Of a DNA stretch of 64,000 bases, positions 54,924 to 62,916 are shown one piece after another. The notes beneath the pieces were generated by a model, which saw only the letters and a list, made by a program, of their open reading frames with translations, was not told the origin of the DNA and made no database searches. The stretch comes from Helicobacter saguini (GTDB taxonomy: Bacteria; Campylobacterota; Campylobacteria; Campylobacterales; Helicobacteraceae). Made by a program: the position numbers and the translations under genes. Positions within the stretch are counted from its first letter, which is position 1, and the number at the start of each line of letters is the position of its first letter. Where the stretch lies: assembly GCF_000762875.2 (NCBI RefSeq), contig NZ_JRMP02000001.1, positions 186,001 through 250,000 on the forward strand, written 5' to 3'.

Positions 54924-55002
54924 GTCATTGCGAACGCTAGTGAAGCAATCCATTTCGTAAGTAGATTGCCACGCCTTGCCTTGCGGCAAGTCTCGCAATG
55001 AC
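54924..55002. repeat. REP-like palindrome (GTCATTGCGA family), copy 3, in the rplK-rplA gap
   Basis: Outer arms GTCATTGCGA and TCGCAATGAC pair perfectly; inner GAAGCAATCC and GGCAAG.. arms form further stems. It is flanked on both sides by TAGAATCTAGATTCTA. Confidence 0.85.
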
Positions 55003-55098
55003 ATAAAATATAGAATCTAGATTCTATAATTTGTCTAAAATCTAATTTTAGAGTCCGCTAAAACGAAGTTTTAGCTAGATTCTAGTATTTTGCGTGTA

Positions 55099-55186
55099 GT
55101 TTGGATTTTCCTTTTCCTTTGCGACGTGAGACTAACCACATCGGTTGTCGCAACTAGCAAAGGAAAAGAAAATTCAAAATCCAAAC
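55099..55186. repeat. Long hairpin in the rplK-rplA gap
   Basis: GTTTGGATTTT pairs with AAAATCCAAAC, CTTTTCCTTTGC with GCAAAGGAAAAG, and GCGAC with GTCGC, leaving a short loop. In mRNA this would be a very stable stem-loop between the L11 and L1 cistrons. It could be a processing site, an attenuator or another palindromic insertion. Confidence 0.8.
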
Positions 55187-55204
55187 GGAAGACGAATCTT
55201 ACCT

Positions 55205-55630
55205 TTATTCTACGACATCAACGCCCATGCTGCGTGCCGAACCCGCCACAATCCGCATCGCTTCTTCAATATCGCTCGTGTTTAAATCTTCTAATTTCGT
55301 TTTTGCGATTTCTTGCACTTGCGCCTTTGTTAGCTTTGCGACCTTGTTTTTTAGCGGATTATCGCTGCCCTTTTGGATTTTCGCGGTAGCTTTTATTAAA
55401 TCCGTCACAGGCGGCTTTTTTGTCACAAAAGTAAAGCTTTTGTCCTGATACACGGTGATTATCACAGGTATGTTAAAGTTGCCCATATCCTTTGTTTTCT
55501 CATTAAACGCCTTGCAAAATTCCATAATATTTACGCCACGCTGACCTAGAGCGGGACCCACCGGGGGCGAAGGGTTTGCCTTACCAGCGGGGATTTGCAA
55601 TTTTAATTCGCCAACAATTTTCTTTGCCAT
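55205..55630 (-). CDS. rplK: 50S ribosomal protein L11
   Basis: The 141-residue protein has the L11 pattern: [40 protein letters not shown] and the C-terminal RNA-binding domain ending [14 protein letters not shown]. It binds the GTPase-centre rRNA. An AapA-like toxin module lies in the 392-bp gap between it and nusG. Confidence 0.97.
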   Translation of the reverse strand: MAKKIVGELKLQIPAGKANPSPPVGPALGQRGVNIMEFCKAFNEKTKDMGNFNIPVIITVYQDKSFTFVTKKPPVTDLIKATAKIQKGSDNPLKNKVAKLTKAQVQEIAKTKLEDLNTSDIEEAMRIVAGSARSMGVDVVE

Positions 55631-55727
55631 TTTTTTTCCTTAAATTTAGATTTTAGAATCTAGATTCTATAATCTTTGTTGAAAATTACAGAATCTAGAT
55701 TCTATAAATATTGTGATTTTACTTTTT

Positions 55728-55740
55728 AGCCAAAAGGAGA
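55728..55740 (-). promoter_or_regulatory. 3' anti-Shine-Dalgarno segment of the aapA mRNA
   Basis: On the minus strand CTCCTTTTGGC lies about 40 bases after the aapA stop and is complementary (with one G-U) to GCTAAAAGGAG at the aapA ribosome site. A stem GGTAAC/GTTACC lies just before it. H. pylori aapA1 mRNA is known to be made in an inactive form by exactly such 5'-3' pairing. Confidence 0.7.
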
Positions 55741-55772
55741 CGGAAAGGGTAACCGACCCCCTCCAAAAGAAG

Positions 55773-55862
55773 TTACCTTTTTAGCAAGATACTAAATTTA
55801 TAGCCAAAAAGCCTAAATTTTATGTATAATACTAAGGAAGGTTTTTTACTATGTTTTTTCAT
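55773..55862 (-). CDS. AapA-like small toxic peptide of a type I toxin-antitoxin system
   Basis: A 29-residue frame, too short for routine gene calling, starts at 55862 after a strong AAAAGGAGGC site. The peptide begins MKKHSKKPSL, continues VLYIKFRLFGYK and ends FSILLKR. H. pylori AapA1 (30 residues) has the same plan: KHxK near the start, LYxK in the middle, GxK, and a terminal LLKR. AapA1 is a hydrophobic cationic peptide that inserts in the inner membrane and is lethal when freed from its antisense RNA. A TATAAA -10 on the minus strand (55933-55938) would start the mRNA near 55926. The message has a 3' segment complementary to the ribosome site (next entry). Confidence 0.82.
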   Translation of the reverse strand: MKKHSKKPSLVLYIKFRLFGYKFSILLKR

Positions 55863-55931
55863 AGTAGCCTCCTTTTAGCAAACTAGCCCCTACTCCCCAA
55901 AGCATTAGCCAAAGGTTTCGGGGCTTTTTTT
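55837..55931 (+). ncRNA. IsoA-like antisense RNA opposing aapA
   Basis: A TATAAT box at 55825-55830 points to a start near 55837. The transcript would cover, in antisense, the first nine codons, ribosome site and leader of the aapA-like gene, and would end at the hairpin AGCCCC (55885-55890) .. GGGGCT (55920-55925) followed by a T run. Size (about 95 nt), position and direction match the IsoA antitoxin RNAs of H. pylori, which block toxin translation and trigger RNase III cleavage. Confidence 0.75.
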
Positions 55932-56022
55932 ATTTATAGCGATTTTAAAGAACTTTTAGAATCTAGATTCTATAAATAAAATCGTTTTTTTTGATTTCAT
56001 ATATAGAATCTAGATTCTATCA

Positions 56023-56703
56023 TTACATCGTTTTTTCCACCTGCACGTCATTAATTTCAACCGGTGTGTTGCGACCAAAGATTGAGACATTCAATTTCAG
56101 CTTTTTACTAGCCATATCATAATGCTCGACTACGCCTGTGAAATTAGCAAATGGACCATCGGTAATTTGCACGATTTCACCAACGGAGAAACTAACTTTA
56201 GGACGTGGGGCTGGGCGATTTTGCACCTTATCAAGTATCGTTTTAATATCCGCATCACTAAGTGGCGTAGGCTTCTTACTCTCACCGATAAAGCGACCAA
56301 CGCGCGGCAGTGATTGAATTAAGTGCCAAAGCCGCGTATCTAAATCAATTTGCACAAACACATAGCCCGGATAAAGGCTAGTTTGCACCATTTTTTTCTT
56401 TTTATCTTTTATCTCAAAAACATCTTCAGTTGGGACGACAATCGCCTTTAGTCTATCCTTTGCGTTATTTTGGTCGATTAGATTTTGTATTGCCTTTTTT
56501 ACGCTTTGCTCACTGCCTGAATATGTTTGTATCGCATACCATTGAAATTTTTTATCACTATTTTTAGAATCTGCGATAATGGAATCTATATTAGATTCTA
56601 TGTTTTTAGATTCTGTATTTTCGCCCTGCGGCTCAACAGATTCTATAGAATCTACATCATTAGAATCTTGCGGGACTGAATCTTGCAAATCTTTCTCACT
56701 CAT
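56023..56703 (-). CDS. nusG: Transcription termination/antitermination factor NusG
   Basis: The 226-residue protein has the NGN domain (FQWYAIQTYSGSEQSVKKAI, LYPGYVFVQIDLD, FIGESKKPTPL) and a C-terminal KOW motif (VGEIVQITDGPFANFTGVVE). About 50 extra N-terminal residues (LQDSVPQDSNDVDSIES and similar) are DS/ES-rich and correspond to TAGAATCT repeats. The ordinary family start would be near residue 52. The start lies 10 bp after secE. Confidence 0.96.
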   Translation of the reverse strand: MSEKDLQDSVPQDSNDVDSIESVEPQGENTESKNIESNIDSIIADSKNSDKKFQWYAIQTYSGSEQSVKKAIQNLIDQNNAKDRLKAIVVPTEDVFEIKDKKKKMVQTSLYPGYVFVQIDLDTRLWHLIQSLPRVGRFIGESKKPTPLSDADIKTILDKVQNRPAPRPKVSFSVGEIVQITDGPFANFTGVVEHYDMASKKLKLNVSIFGRNTPVEINDVQVEKTM

Positions 56704-56712
56704 ATTTTATCC

Positions 56713-56892
56713 TTACCCTATAATGCTAGAAATACTATAATGGAAAAACACATCCACAAGTGCCAAAAATAGCGTCACAACGCTAACTACGACAATCACA
56801 GAAATAAAGGCGATTTTTATTTGCTGCTTTGTAGGGAAAATGACCTTGCCTAACTCATTTTTGCACTCTTTATAATATTCTAAAAATTTCAT
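56713..56892 (-). CDS. secE: Preprotein translocase subunit SecE
   Basis: A 59-residue frame begins MKFLEYYKECKNELGKVIFP (the amphipathic helix before the membrane), then TKQQIKIAFISVIVVVSVVT, one membrane helix, ending SISSIIG. This is the normal size for a single-span SecE. Its place between the tRNA-Trp gene and nusG is the universal secE-nusG order. Confidence 0.94.
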   Translation of the reverse strand: MKFLEYYKECKNELGKVIFPTKQQIKIAFISVIVVVSVVTLFLALVDVFFHYSISSIIG

Positions 56893-57160
56893 TTCTAACC
56901 TTTACAACTTTGCTAAATTGCTTTATAGAATCTTTTGTTATTTGCGTCATATTGAGTGAAACGAAACATCTACTCTTTTAAATATTACGTTTTTGCGTAA
57001 CTTAAATTAAATGTTTCGCTTCGCTCATTTCCTAAACGCCCACCCACCACCCTTTATGGATAATGGATTTCGCTACGCTTTAACCTAACCTAACCACCAC
57101 CCTTTATAAGTGGTAGATTCTATAAAGATTCTATAAAACACTTTTAATCATAGCTCATAA

Positions 57161-57237
57161 TGGCAGGCCAGGAAGGACTCGAACCCTCAACACTCGGTTT
57201 TGGAGACCGATGCTCTAACCATTGGAGCTACTGACCC
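57161..57237 (-). tRNA. tRNA-Trp (anticodon CCA)
   Basis: GGGTCAG pairs with CTGGCCT (two wobble pairs), the anticodon arm is TCGGTCTCCAAAACCGA with CCA, the T loop is GGGTTCGAGTCC, and CCA is encoded. It lies between rpmG and secE as in other Epsilonproteobacteria. Confidence 0.95.
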
Positions 57238-57296
57238 AAAAAGATTCTATAAATATAGAATCTAACATCCCAAAAACTCTAGTGACTACCAAACAC

Positions 57297-57470
57297 TTAG
57301 CTAGTTTTTAGCTTTACTTCCTTATGGATAGTGTGTTTATTTAGTCTTGGGCAGAACTTTTTAAGCTCCAGTTTTTCTGTGTGTGTTTTCGCATTCTTCG
57401 TGGTGCTATAATTTATATCACCAGATTCTGTGCATTTTAAGCCTATTTTTACTACATTCCCTTTTGCCAT
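57297..57470 (-). CDS. rpmG: 50S ribosomal protein L33
   Basis: A 57-residue frame begins [20 protein letters not shown] and continues [20 protein letters not shown] then [15 protein letters not shown], the L33 pattern. One Cys is retained in each half (KCTES, KFCPRL). It starts 9 bp after the tuf stop codon. Confidence 0.95.
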   Translation of the reverse strand: MAKGNVVKIGLKCTESGDINYSTTKNAKTHTEKLELKKFCPRLNKHTIHKEVKLKTS

Positions 57471-57479
57471 TCTAGCACC

Positions 57480-58679
57480 TTACTCAATAATGTTAGTTAC
57501 CGCACCAGCGCCAACGGTTCGCCCGCCCTCTCTAATCGCAAAGCGAGTTCCTACTTCCAAAGCAATAGGGTTAATTAGCTCAACCGTGATTTTAACATTA
57601 TCGCCGGGCATTACTAGCTCTGTGCCTTCAGGCAAGTGTATCGCACCTGTCACGTCTGTCGTTCGCACATAGAATTGCGGACGATAGTTGTTATGGAAAG
57701 GTGTGTGGCGACCGCCCTCATCTTTTGTCAATACATAGATTTCAGCCTCAAACTTCTTGTGCGGAGTAATTGAGCCGGGCTTACACAATACCATACCACG
57801 TTCAACATCTTCTTTTTTAGTCCCACGCAATAGCACGCCGACATTATCGCCAGCTTCTCCTTGGTCCATTTCCTTTCTAAACATCTCTACACCTGTAACG
57901 GTTGTCTTTTGCGTTGGGCGGATACCTACGATTTCTACTTCATCGCCTACTTTTACCACGCCACGCTCAATTCTACCTGTTACAACCGTTCCACGACCAG
58001 CGATTGAAAAGACGTCTTCTACAGGCATAAGGAAAGTTTTTTCCACATCTCTTTTTGGAGTAGGGATATACTCATCTACTTTTGCCATTAAGTCTAGAAT
58101 CTTTTGACCCCATTCGCCCACGTTTCCAGCTTTAGCTTCTTCAAGGGCTTTTAGGGCTGAGCCGCCAACAATAGGAGTATCATCACCTGGGAACTCATAC
58201 TCATTTAGCAAGTCTCTTACTTCCATTTCAACCAACTCTAGCAATTCTGGGTCATCAAGCATATCTTGCTTATTTAAAAACACAACGATATAAGGCACGC
58301 CTACTTGACGAGATAGCAAGATATGCTCTCTTGTTTGTGGCATAGGACCATCACTTGCTGAAACGACCAAAATCGCGCCATCCATTTGCGCCGCACCTGT
58401 AATCATATTCTTAACATAGTCAGCGTGTCCGGGGCAATCTACGTGCGCATAGTGGCGATTTTCTGTCTCATACTCAATGTGAGAAGTCGCAATCGTAATA
58501 CCTCTTTCTTTTTCCTCAGGGGCGTTATCGATATTGTCATAATCGCGAAGTTCCGCCAAACCCTTAGTCGCAAGGACTGCTGAAATCGCAGCACTCAAAG
58601 TAGTCTTGCCGTGGTCTACGTGACCTATTGTGCCAACATTTACGTGTGGCTTGTTTCTATTAAATTTCTCTTTAGCCAT
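57480..58679 (-). CDS. tuf: Elongation factor Tu
   Basis: The 399-residue GTPase has the G1 motif [11 protein letters not shown]3 [13 protein letters not shown]4 NKQD and domains 2 and 3 in order, ending [15 protein letters not shown]. It delivers aminoacyl-tRNA to the ribosome. AAGGAGAAAGCT precedes the ATG. It sits between tRNA-Thr(GGT) and rpmG. Confidence 0.98.
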   Translation of the reverse strand: MAKEKFNRNKPHVNVGTIGHVDHGKTTLSAAISAVLATKGLAELRDYDNIDNAPEEKERGITIATSHIEYETENRHYAHVDCPGHADYVKNMITGAAQMDGAILVVSASDGPMPQTREHILLSRQVGVPYIVVFLNKQDMLDDPELLELVEMEVRDLLNEYEFPGDDTPIVGGSALKALEEAKAGNVGEWGQKILDLMAKVDEYIPTPKRDVEKTFLMPVEDVFSIAGRGTVVTGRIERGVVKVGDEVEIVGIRPTQKTTVTGVEMFRKEMDQGEAGDNVGVLLRGTKKEDVERGMVLCKPGSITPHKKFEAEIYVLTKDEGGRHTPFHNNYRPQFYVRTTDVTGAIHLPEGTELVMPGDNVKITVELINPIALEVGTRFAIREGGRTVGAGAVTNIIE

Positions 58680-58719
58680 AGCTTTCTCCTTAAATTAATT
58701 TAACACAAAAACGAAAAAC

Positions 58720-58794
58720 TGGAGCCCATAAGCGGGATTGAACCGCCGACCTCTTCCTTACCAAGGAAGTGCTCTGCCACTGAGCTATATGGGC
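58720..58794 (-). tRNA. tRNA-Thr (anticodon GGT)
   Basis: Acceptor arms GCCCATA and TATGGGC, anticodon loop TTGGTAA, T loop GGTTCAATCC, CCA encoded. It lies 40 bp upstream of tuf in the same direction and is probably cotranscribed. Confidence 0.95.
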
Positions 58795-58922
58795 GTAAAA
58801 TTATAAATTATAGAGATGATAAAAATGAAGAATTGCAAAATTCCTAACTTTTATCAGCTCCCAGTCGCCAAATATTAGAAAATAGAATCTCTTAGAATCT
58901 AGATTCTAAAAAGCATAAAAGA

Positions 58923-58999
58923 TGGAGCGGGAAACGGGGCTCGAACCCGCGACCCTCAGCTTGGAAGGCTGATGCTCTAGCCAACTGAGCTATTCCCGC
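58923..58999 (-). tRNA. tRNA-Gly (anticodon TCC)
   Basis: Acceptor arms GCGGGAA and TTCCCGC, anticodon loop CTTCCAA, T loop GGTTCGAGCC, CCA encoded. Confidence 0.95.
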
Positions 59000-59021
59000 A
59001 CATCATTTTCACACACAACAA

Positions 59022-59106
<85 letters not shown>

Positions 59107-59227
59107 ACGCCTAAAAACACTGGTCAAACACTGAATCTAAAGTTTTTTAAGACTAGATTCTAAGATTCTACACAATTTTTAAGGATTTATAGAATCTTTT
59201 GTCATCGCTAACCTTGCTTTGACATGC

Positions 59228-59256
59228 GTCATTGCGAGCGTAAGCGAAGCAATCCA
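59228..59256. repeat. REP-like half element (GTCATTGCGAG family)
   Basis: GTCATTGCGAGCGTAAGCGA followed by AGCAATCC is one arm of the element at 54924. It lies in the 343-bp gap between tRNA-Tyr and tRNA-Thr(TGT), which otherwise holds only AGATTCTA-type words. Confidence 0.7.
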
Positions 59257-59449
59257 AAGTTACAAAATCCCTAAAACCCTTTTAGATTCTAAAAATCTTT
59301 TAAATTTTAGAATCTTTTTAGAATCTTAAAAACTCATAAAACACTTAGAATCTAATCTTTAATAGACAAATTTCAAAGTTTGATATAATTTAAAAATCCA
59401 CATTTAAGTTTTCAAATCGTTTTAAAACATTTTACAACATTTCAAACAA

Positions 59450-59525
59450 TGGAGCTGGTTAAGGGACTTGAACCCCCGGCCTGCTGCTTACAAGGCAGCT
59501 GCTCTACCAACTGAGCTAAACCAGC
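59450..59525 (-). tRNA. tRNA-Thr (anticodon TGT)
   Basis: Acceptor arms GCTGGTT and AACCAGC, anticodon loop CTTGTAA, T loop GGTTCAAGTCC, CCA encoded. It is the first gene of the tRNA-tuf-rpmG-tRNA-secE-nusG-rplKA cluster. Confidence 0.95.
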
Positions 59526-59983
59526 AAAAAAAAGATAGAATTATATATAAAAAACTTTATAAAGTCAATACTACGCAAAAATTATAGAATCTAAAACATT
59601 TTTTTGATTTTTTTAAAATCTAAATTATGAATTTGCTTAATTTTTGTTGCAATTTCAAGTAACAGGATTGTGCACTTCAAGTCTTTATCACTTAGAAAAT
59701 ATGAATTTAAGCGTGAGATTGCGTGTTGATAAAATTAGTTTAGATTCTATAGAATCTTGCTGCAAAGTGAATTACAAGTTTTCCAAGTCTTTTGCTAAGT
59801 TAGCGATTTGTTCGCTACTAGCTAGAAAATCATTGATTTTATTTATTAAATCAAGTATGTTGTTTATGTCTTTTGTATAGTAATATTCATCCTTAAACTA
59901 CCAAAGTTTCTGTGATGATTTTACCTACAAATTTGGCGTTAGATAAATTACGGCAATATTTTTGTTTTTAGATTCTATAGAAT
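59526..59983 (-). other. Gap with possible gene remnants
   Basis: No intact gene is seen. On the minus strand a frame without a start codon (NNILDLINKINDFLASSEQI, ending AKDLENL near 59772) and, just before it, a fragment RNLSNAKFVGKIITETLVV look like decayed protein ends. Otherwise AT-rich with a few TAGAATCT sites. Confidence 0.35.
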
Positions 59984-60865
59984 CTAAAAGCCGATGGGGG
60001 TGTTGGTGGAGTTTTTGCGTTTTAGTTTGCTTTCGTTTTCTAATCTTGTGATTAGTTCATCTAGGCTTTTTATCGGGTTTAGCCTTGATTGTCTTGTAAT
60101 TAATGCAAAGTCGCCAAAGCATATTTCTAGCTTTTTAAGGCGGTTTTTTATGTCGCTACTTAGTTTAGATTCTATAGAATCTTTAGAATCTATTAGTCCC
60201 AAGTAGTTTGCGTATAGTAAAAATGCTTTTTGCAACTTCGCAAATGACAGGGCTTTAAACTCGATTTTGCTATCAAAACGGCGTAGCACAGCCGCGTCCA
60301 TCATATCCAAATGATTGCTAGTGGCTATAAAAATTCCATTAAAATGCTCCATTTGCGTTAGCATTTCATTTACTAGGCTTTTTTCCCAGCTTTTCTCCGC
60401 GCTCTCACGATTATACAAAAATGTATCGACCTCATCGATATGCAGCACCGCCTTTTGTGTGCTAGCATTTTTGAAAGCAGCCGCTAGCCGCGCCTCACTT
60501 TGCCCCACATACATCCCTAAAATATCACTTGCCTTGTAACTTAGAATCTTACGCCCGGTCAAACGAGCGATTTCTTTAGCAAACTCACTTTTACCACTGC
60601 CAGAGATTCCATAGCAAAGGATTCTAATGCCAAAGCTATCATCCATATTAGAATCTAAGTCGCTAGATTCCACAATTTCGGTATCCAAATTTACAGCAAT
60701 CTTAGAATCTTCAGCAGAATCTTCACCCACAATTTCCCCAAAAAACTTATTAGAATCTTTATTAGAATCTCCACGTGATTTTCCAAAAAAAGAAAAAACT
60801 TCCTCGTCACTTTCATACCCAAAGCCCTTAAATTTCTTAGGATTTTTCTTATACGCCTTTAGCAT
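59984..60865 (-). CDS. Tandem AAA+ ATPase, C-terminal part
   Basis: The 293-residue frame holds a second, complete AAA+ module: Walker A YGISGSGKSEFAKEI, Walker B VLHIDEVDTFLYN, an arginine-finger-like region AAVLRRFDSKIEF. It overlaps the preceding frame by seven bases and begins in the middle of a smoothly continuing sequence (EMLKAYKKNPKKFKGFGYE), so an independent start at 60865 is unlikely unless translation is coupled. Tandem AAA+ proteins of this type remodel proteins; target unknown. It may work with the Sel1-type protein encoded just upstream. Confidence 0.8.
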   Translation of the reverse strand: MLKAYKKNPKKFKGFGYESDEEVFSFFGKSRGDSNKDSNKFFGEIVGEDSAEDSKIAVNLDTEIVESSDLDSNMDDSFGIRILCYGISGSGKSEFAKEIARLTGRKILSYKASDILGMYVGQSEARLAAAFKNASTQKAVLHIDEVDTFLYNRESAEKSWEKSLVNEMLTQMEHFNGIFIATSNHLDMMDAAVLRRFDSKIEFKALSFAKLQKAFLLYANYLGLIDSKDSIESKLSSDIKNRLKKLEICFGDFALITRQSRLNPIKSLDELITRLENESKLKRKNSTNTPIGF

Positions 60866-62841
60866 TTCAAAATCATGGTCAAACTCAAAATCACCACTTT
60901 TTTAGAATCTTTAGAATCTGAATCTTTAGAATCTAAAGCCGTTTTTTTCGCCAAAGGTAGCAGCTTTTTAATATTATTTGCATACTCTACAATATCCACA
61001 TCACACTCAATTAAGCTCATATCATAGGGCAGTGTTTTTTCTTTTTTCTTAGAATCTGCCTTTAAAAGTCTAATGGGGGATAGCTCGCGCGCCCTTAGAT
61101 TCTCATTTATATATTTTAAAAATATCGCTTGTGCCTTAGATTTTGGGAAAATACTAGCTAGTTTTGCCGCACTTAAAATTATTCCTTGCGTTAGATTTGG
61201 ATTCAAAGCGACTTGCTCTAAAAGCTTAGAATCTAGCGAGATTTTAGAATCTAGAACCGCTTTTACCATACTTATTTTTTTATTTTTAGGCGGCGTTTTT
61301 ATCTCCATTACCAAGTCAAATCGCCGCAAATACGCGCCATCCATTTGCTTAGAATTTGACAAGAAAAAGTTTAACACACGCGTATTTTCTAACGCACAAT
61401 TAATTCGCGCCTTTTGATGCAGTGAATTGTAGCATAGCGAGTCTTCGCACTCATCAAAGCAAATGATGTGTTTTTCGCTCCTTGCCGCACTTTGCAAGGC
61501 TTGAAAAGCCAAGATTCTATTATTATAATCCTCGTCATTATGTCGCGTTTGCCGTTTATTTTCCACGCAAATAATCTCTTTATTTAACGCCTTTGCAATC
61601 ACATTTACGATTTCATTTTTGCCCACGCCCGGGCTTCCATAAAGCAGGATATTGCCGCTTTTTAGGCGACTTGCGGTATGCATTATCGTGCTAAATTTCT
61701 CGCCCATATAGCTAAAATCTTCCACGCTTAACGTTGTTGGCTTTGGCTTGTAGCCATATTTTTCAAAAAATCGCTTTTGTGTGACAAGATTTAAAAAAAA
61801 GACTGATTTATCCCGCTCAAACGCGCCTTCCCAACGCGATTCAAGCAAGTAATCATCATCGATAAATCCGCTCGTAATAAGCTTATTTCTATCATTTTGC
61901 AGGATTTTTTGCACCGCTTTTGTGCTTAGATTATGCTGGCTAGCGATAATTTTTGCGTGCATTTCTAGCTCGATTTCATTAGGATATACGATGCAATCAC
62001 TCCTTAGCAGGTAAAAATAGTGCAAAATAAAGCATTCTTCCTTGCTAAATTTAAGCATATTTTGCAGCATCGCAAAATTTTTCTCCACAAAAGGCGGGAA
62101 AATATACTCGCTATAAAGTTTGCTTAAGGCTGCAACGCTCTCACTTGAGAACATATTTTCAAAATTTTTAATAAAATTAGCGCCAAAAATCTCTTCAAAA
62201 TTATGCTCCCGCACATGGCTTAAGCCCAAAATATTCATATACACAATGCTTAAAACCTTTTGATTATGCTTTTTCCAATGCTCATTTTTAGGCACAAAAA
62301 CGATGTTAGAATCTAGCAATTTTTGCGCGATTTTATCTTTGGTAATCTTTGGTGGCTTGTGTGTTTTTATAGAAATTGCGTTTAGATTCTGCGTATTTTT
62401 AGAATCTATGTTGTGAAAATCTCCATCCCCACTTATAGAATCTAGATTCTGTAAATTATTAGAATCTGTATTATTTAGATTCTGTAAATTATTAGAATCT
62501 TTTGCCACGTTTATAGAATCTGCGTTTGGAAAATCATTCACGTCATTTTTAGAATTTGCGTTTAGATTCTGTGAATTATTAGATTCTATGTTTGGAAAAT
62601 CTCCCACGCCGTTTATAGAATCTAGATTCTGTGTTTTATTAGAATCTGCGTTTAAATTTGGATTCTGCAAATTATTAGAATCTGCGTTGGGGTTTAGCTG
62701 CGTGTTTGTAGAATCTAGATTCTGCTTAGACGCATTCATTGCTTCTTGTTCTAAGGCTTTTTTTATAGAATCTAATGTGATATAGTTTTCACCCTCATCT
62801 ATGCTACGATGATAATTTCTTGCGTGTCTATTCCTTCTCAT
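60859..62841 (-). CDS. Tandem AAA+ ATPase, N-terminal part (separated from its C-terminal part by a frameshift)
   Basis: I start at ATG 62841 (MRRNRHARNYHRSIDEGENY) after AAGGAGAAAG. The 660 residues contain a low-complexity block (about 45-150: NLQN, LDSIN, NADSN units from the AGATTCTA repeat), a helical region, and an AAA+ module with Walker A LLYGSPGVGKNEIV and Walker B IICFDECEDSL and a sensor region LRRFDLVMEIK. Just before the end the frame reads SKKVVILSLTM; one extra A in the A6 run (complement of 60898-60903) gives SKKSGDFEFDHDFEMLKAYK, which continues into the next frame. The two frames are thus probably one gene of about 970 codons. Confidence 0.8.
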   Translation of the reverse strand: MRRNRHARNYHRSIDEGENYITLDSIKKALEQEAMNASKQNLDSTNTQLNPNADSNNLQNPNLNADSNKTQNLDSINGVGDFPNIESNNSQNLNANSKNDVNDFPNADSINVAKDSNNLQNLNNTDSNNLQNLDSISGDGDFHNIDSKNTQNLNAISIKTHKPPKITKDKIAQKLLDSNIVFVPKNEHWKKHNQKVLSIVYMNILGLSHVREHNFEEIFGANFIKNFENMFSSESVAALSKLYSEYIFPPFVEKNFAMLQNMLKFSKEECFILHYFYLLRSDCIVYPNEIELEMHAKIIASQHNLSTKAVQKILQNDRNKLITSGFIDDDYLLESRWEGAFERDKSVFFLNLVTQKRFFEKYGYKPKPTTLSVEDFSYMGEKFSTIMHTASRLKSGNILLYGSPGVGKNEIVNVIAKALNKEIICVENKRQTRHNDEDYNNRILAFQALQSAARSEKHIICFDECEDSLCYNSLHQKARINCALENTRVLNFFLSNSKQMDGAYLRRFDLVMEIKTPPKNKKISMVKAVLDSKISLDSKLLEQVALNPNLTQGIILSAAKLASIFPKSKAQAIFLKYINENLRARELSPIRLLKADSKKKEKTLPYDMSLIECDVDIVEYANNIKKLLPLAKKTALDSKDSDSKDSKKVVILSLTMILKC

Positions 62842-62916
62842 AACTTTCTCCTTACAACAAATTTCAAATAAAATTATACTAATAAAAATGGACAAAACTT
62901 GTCTAGATTTTAGAAT

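Noticed and set aside
59644-59880. 78-residue frame on the + strand
   Set aside because: No ribosome site and composition of an antisense shadow; the minus strand shows more protein-like remnants.
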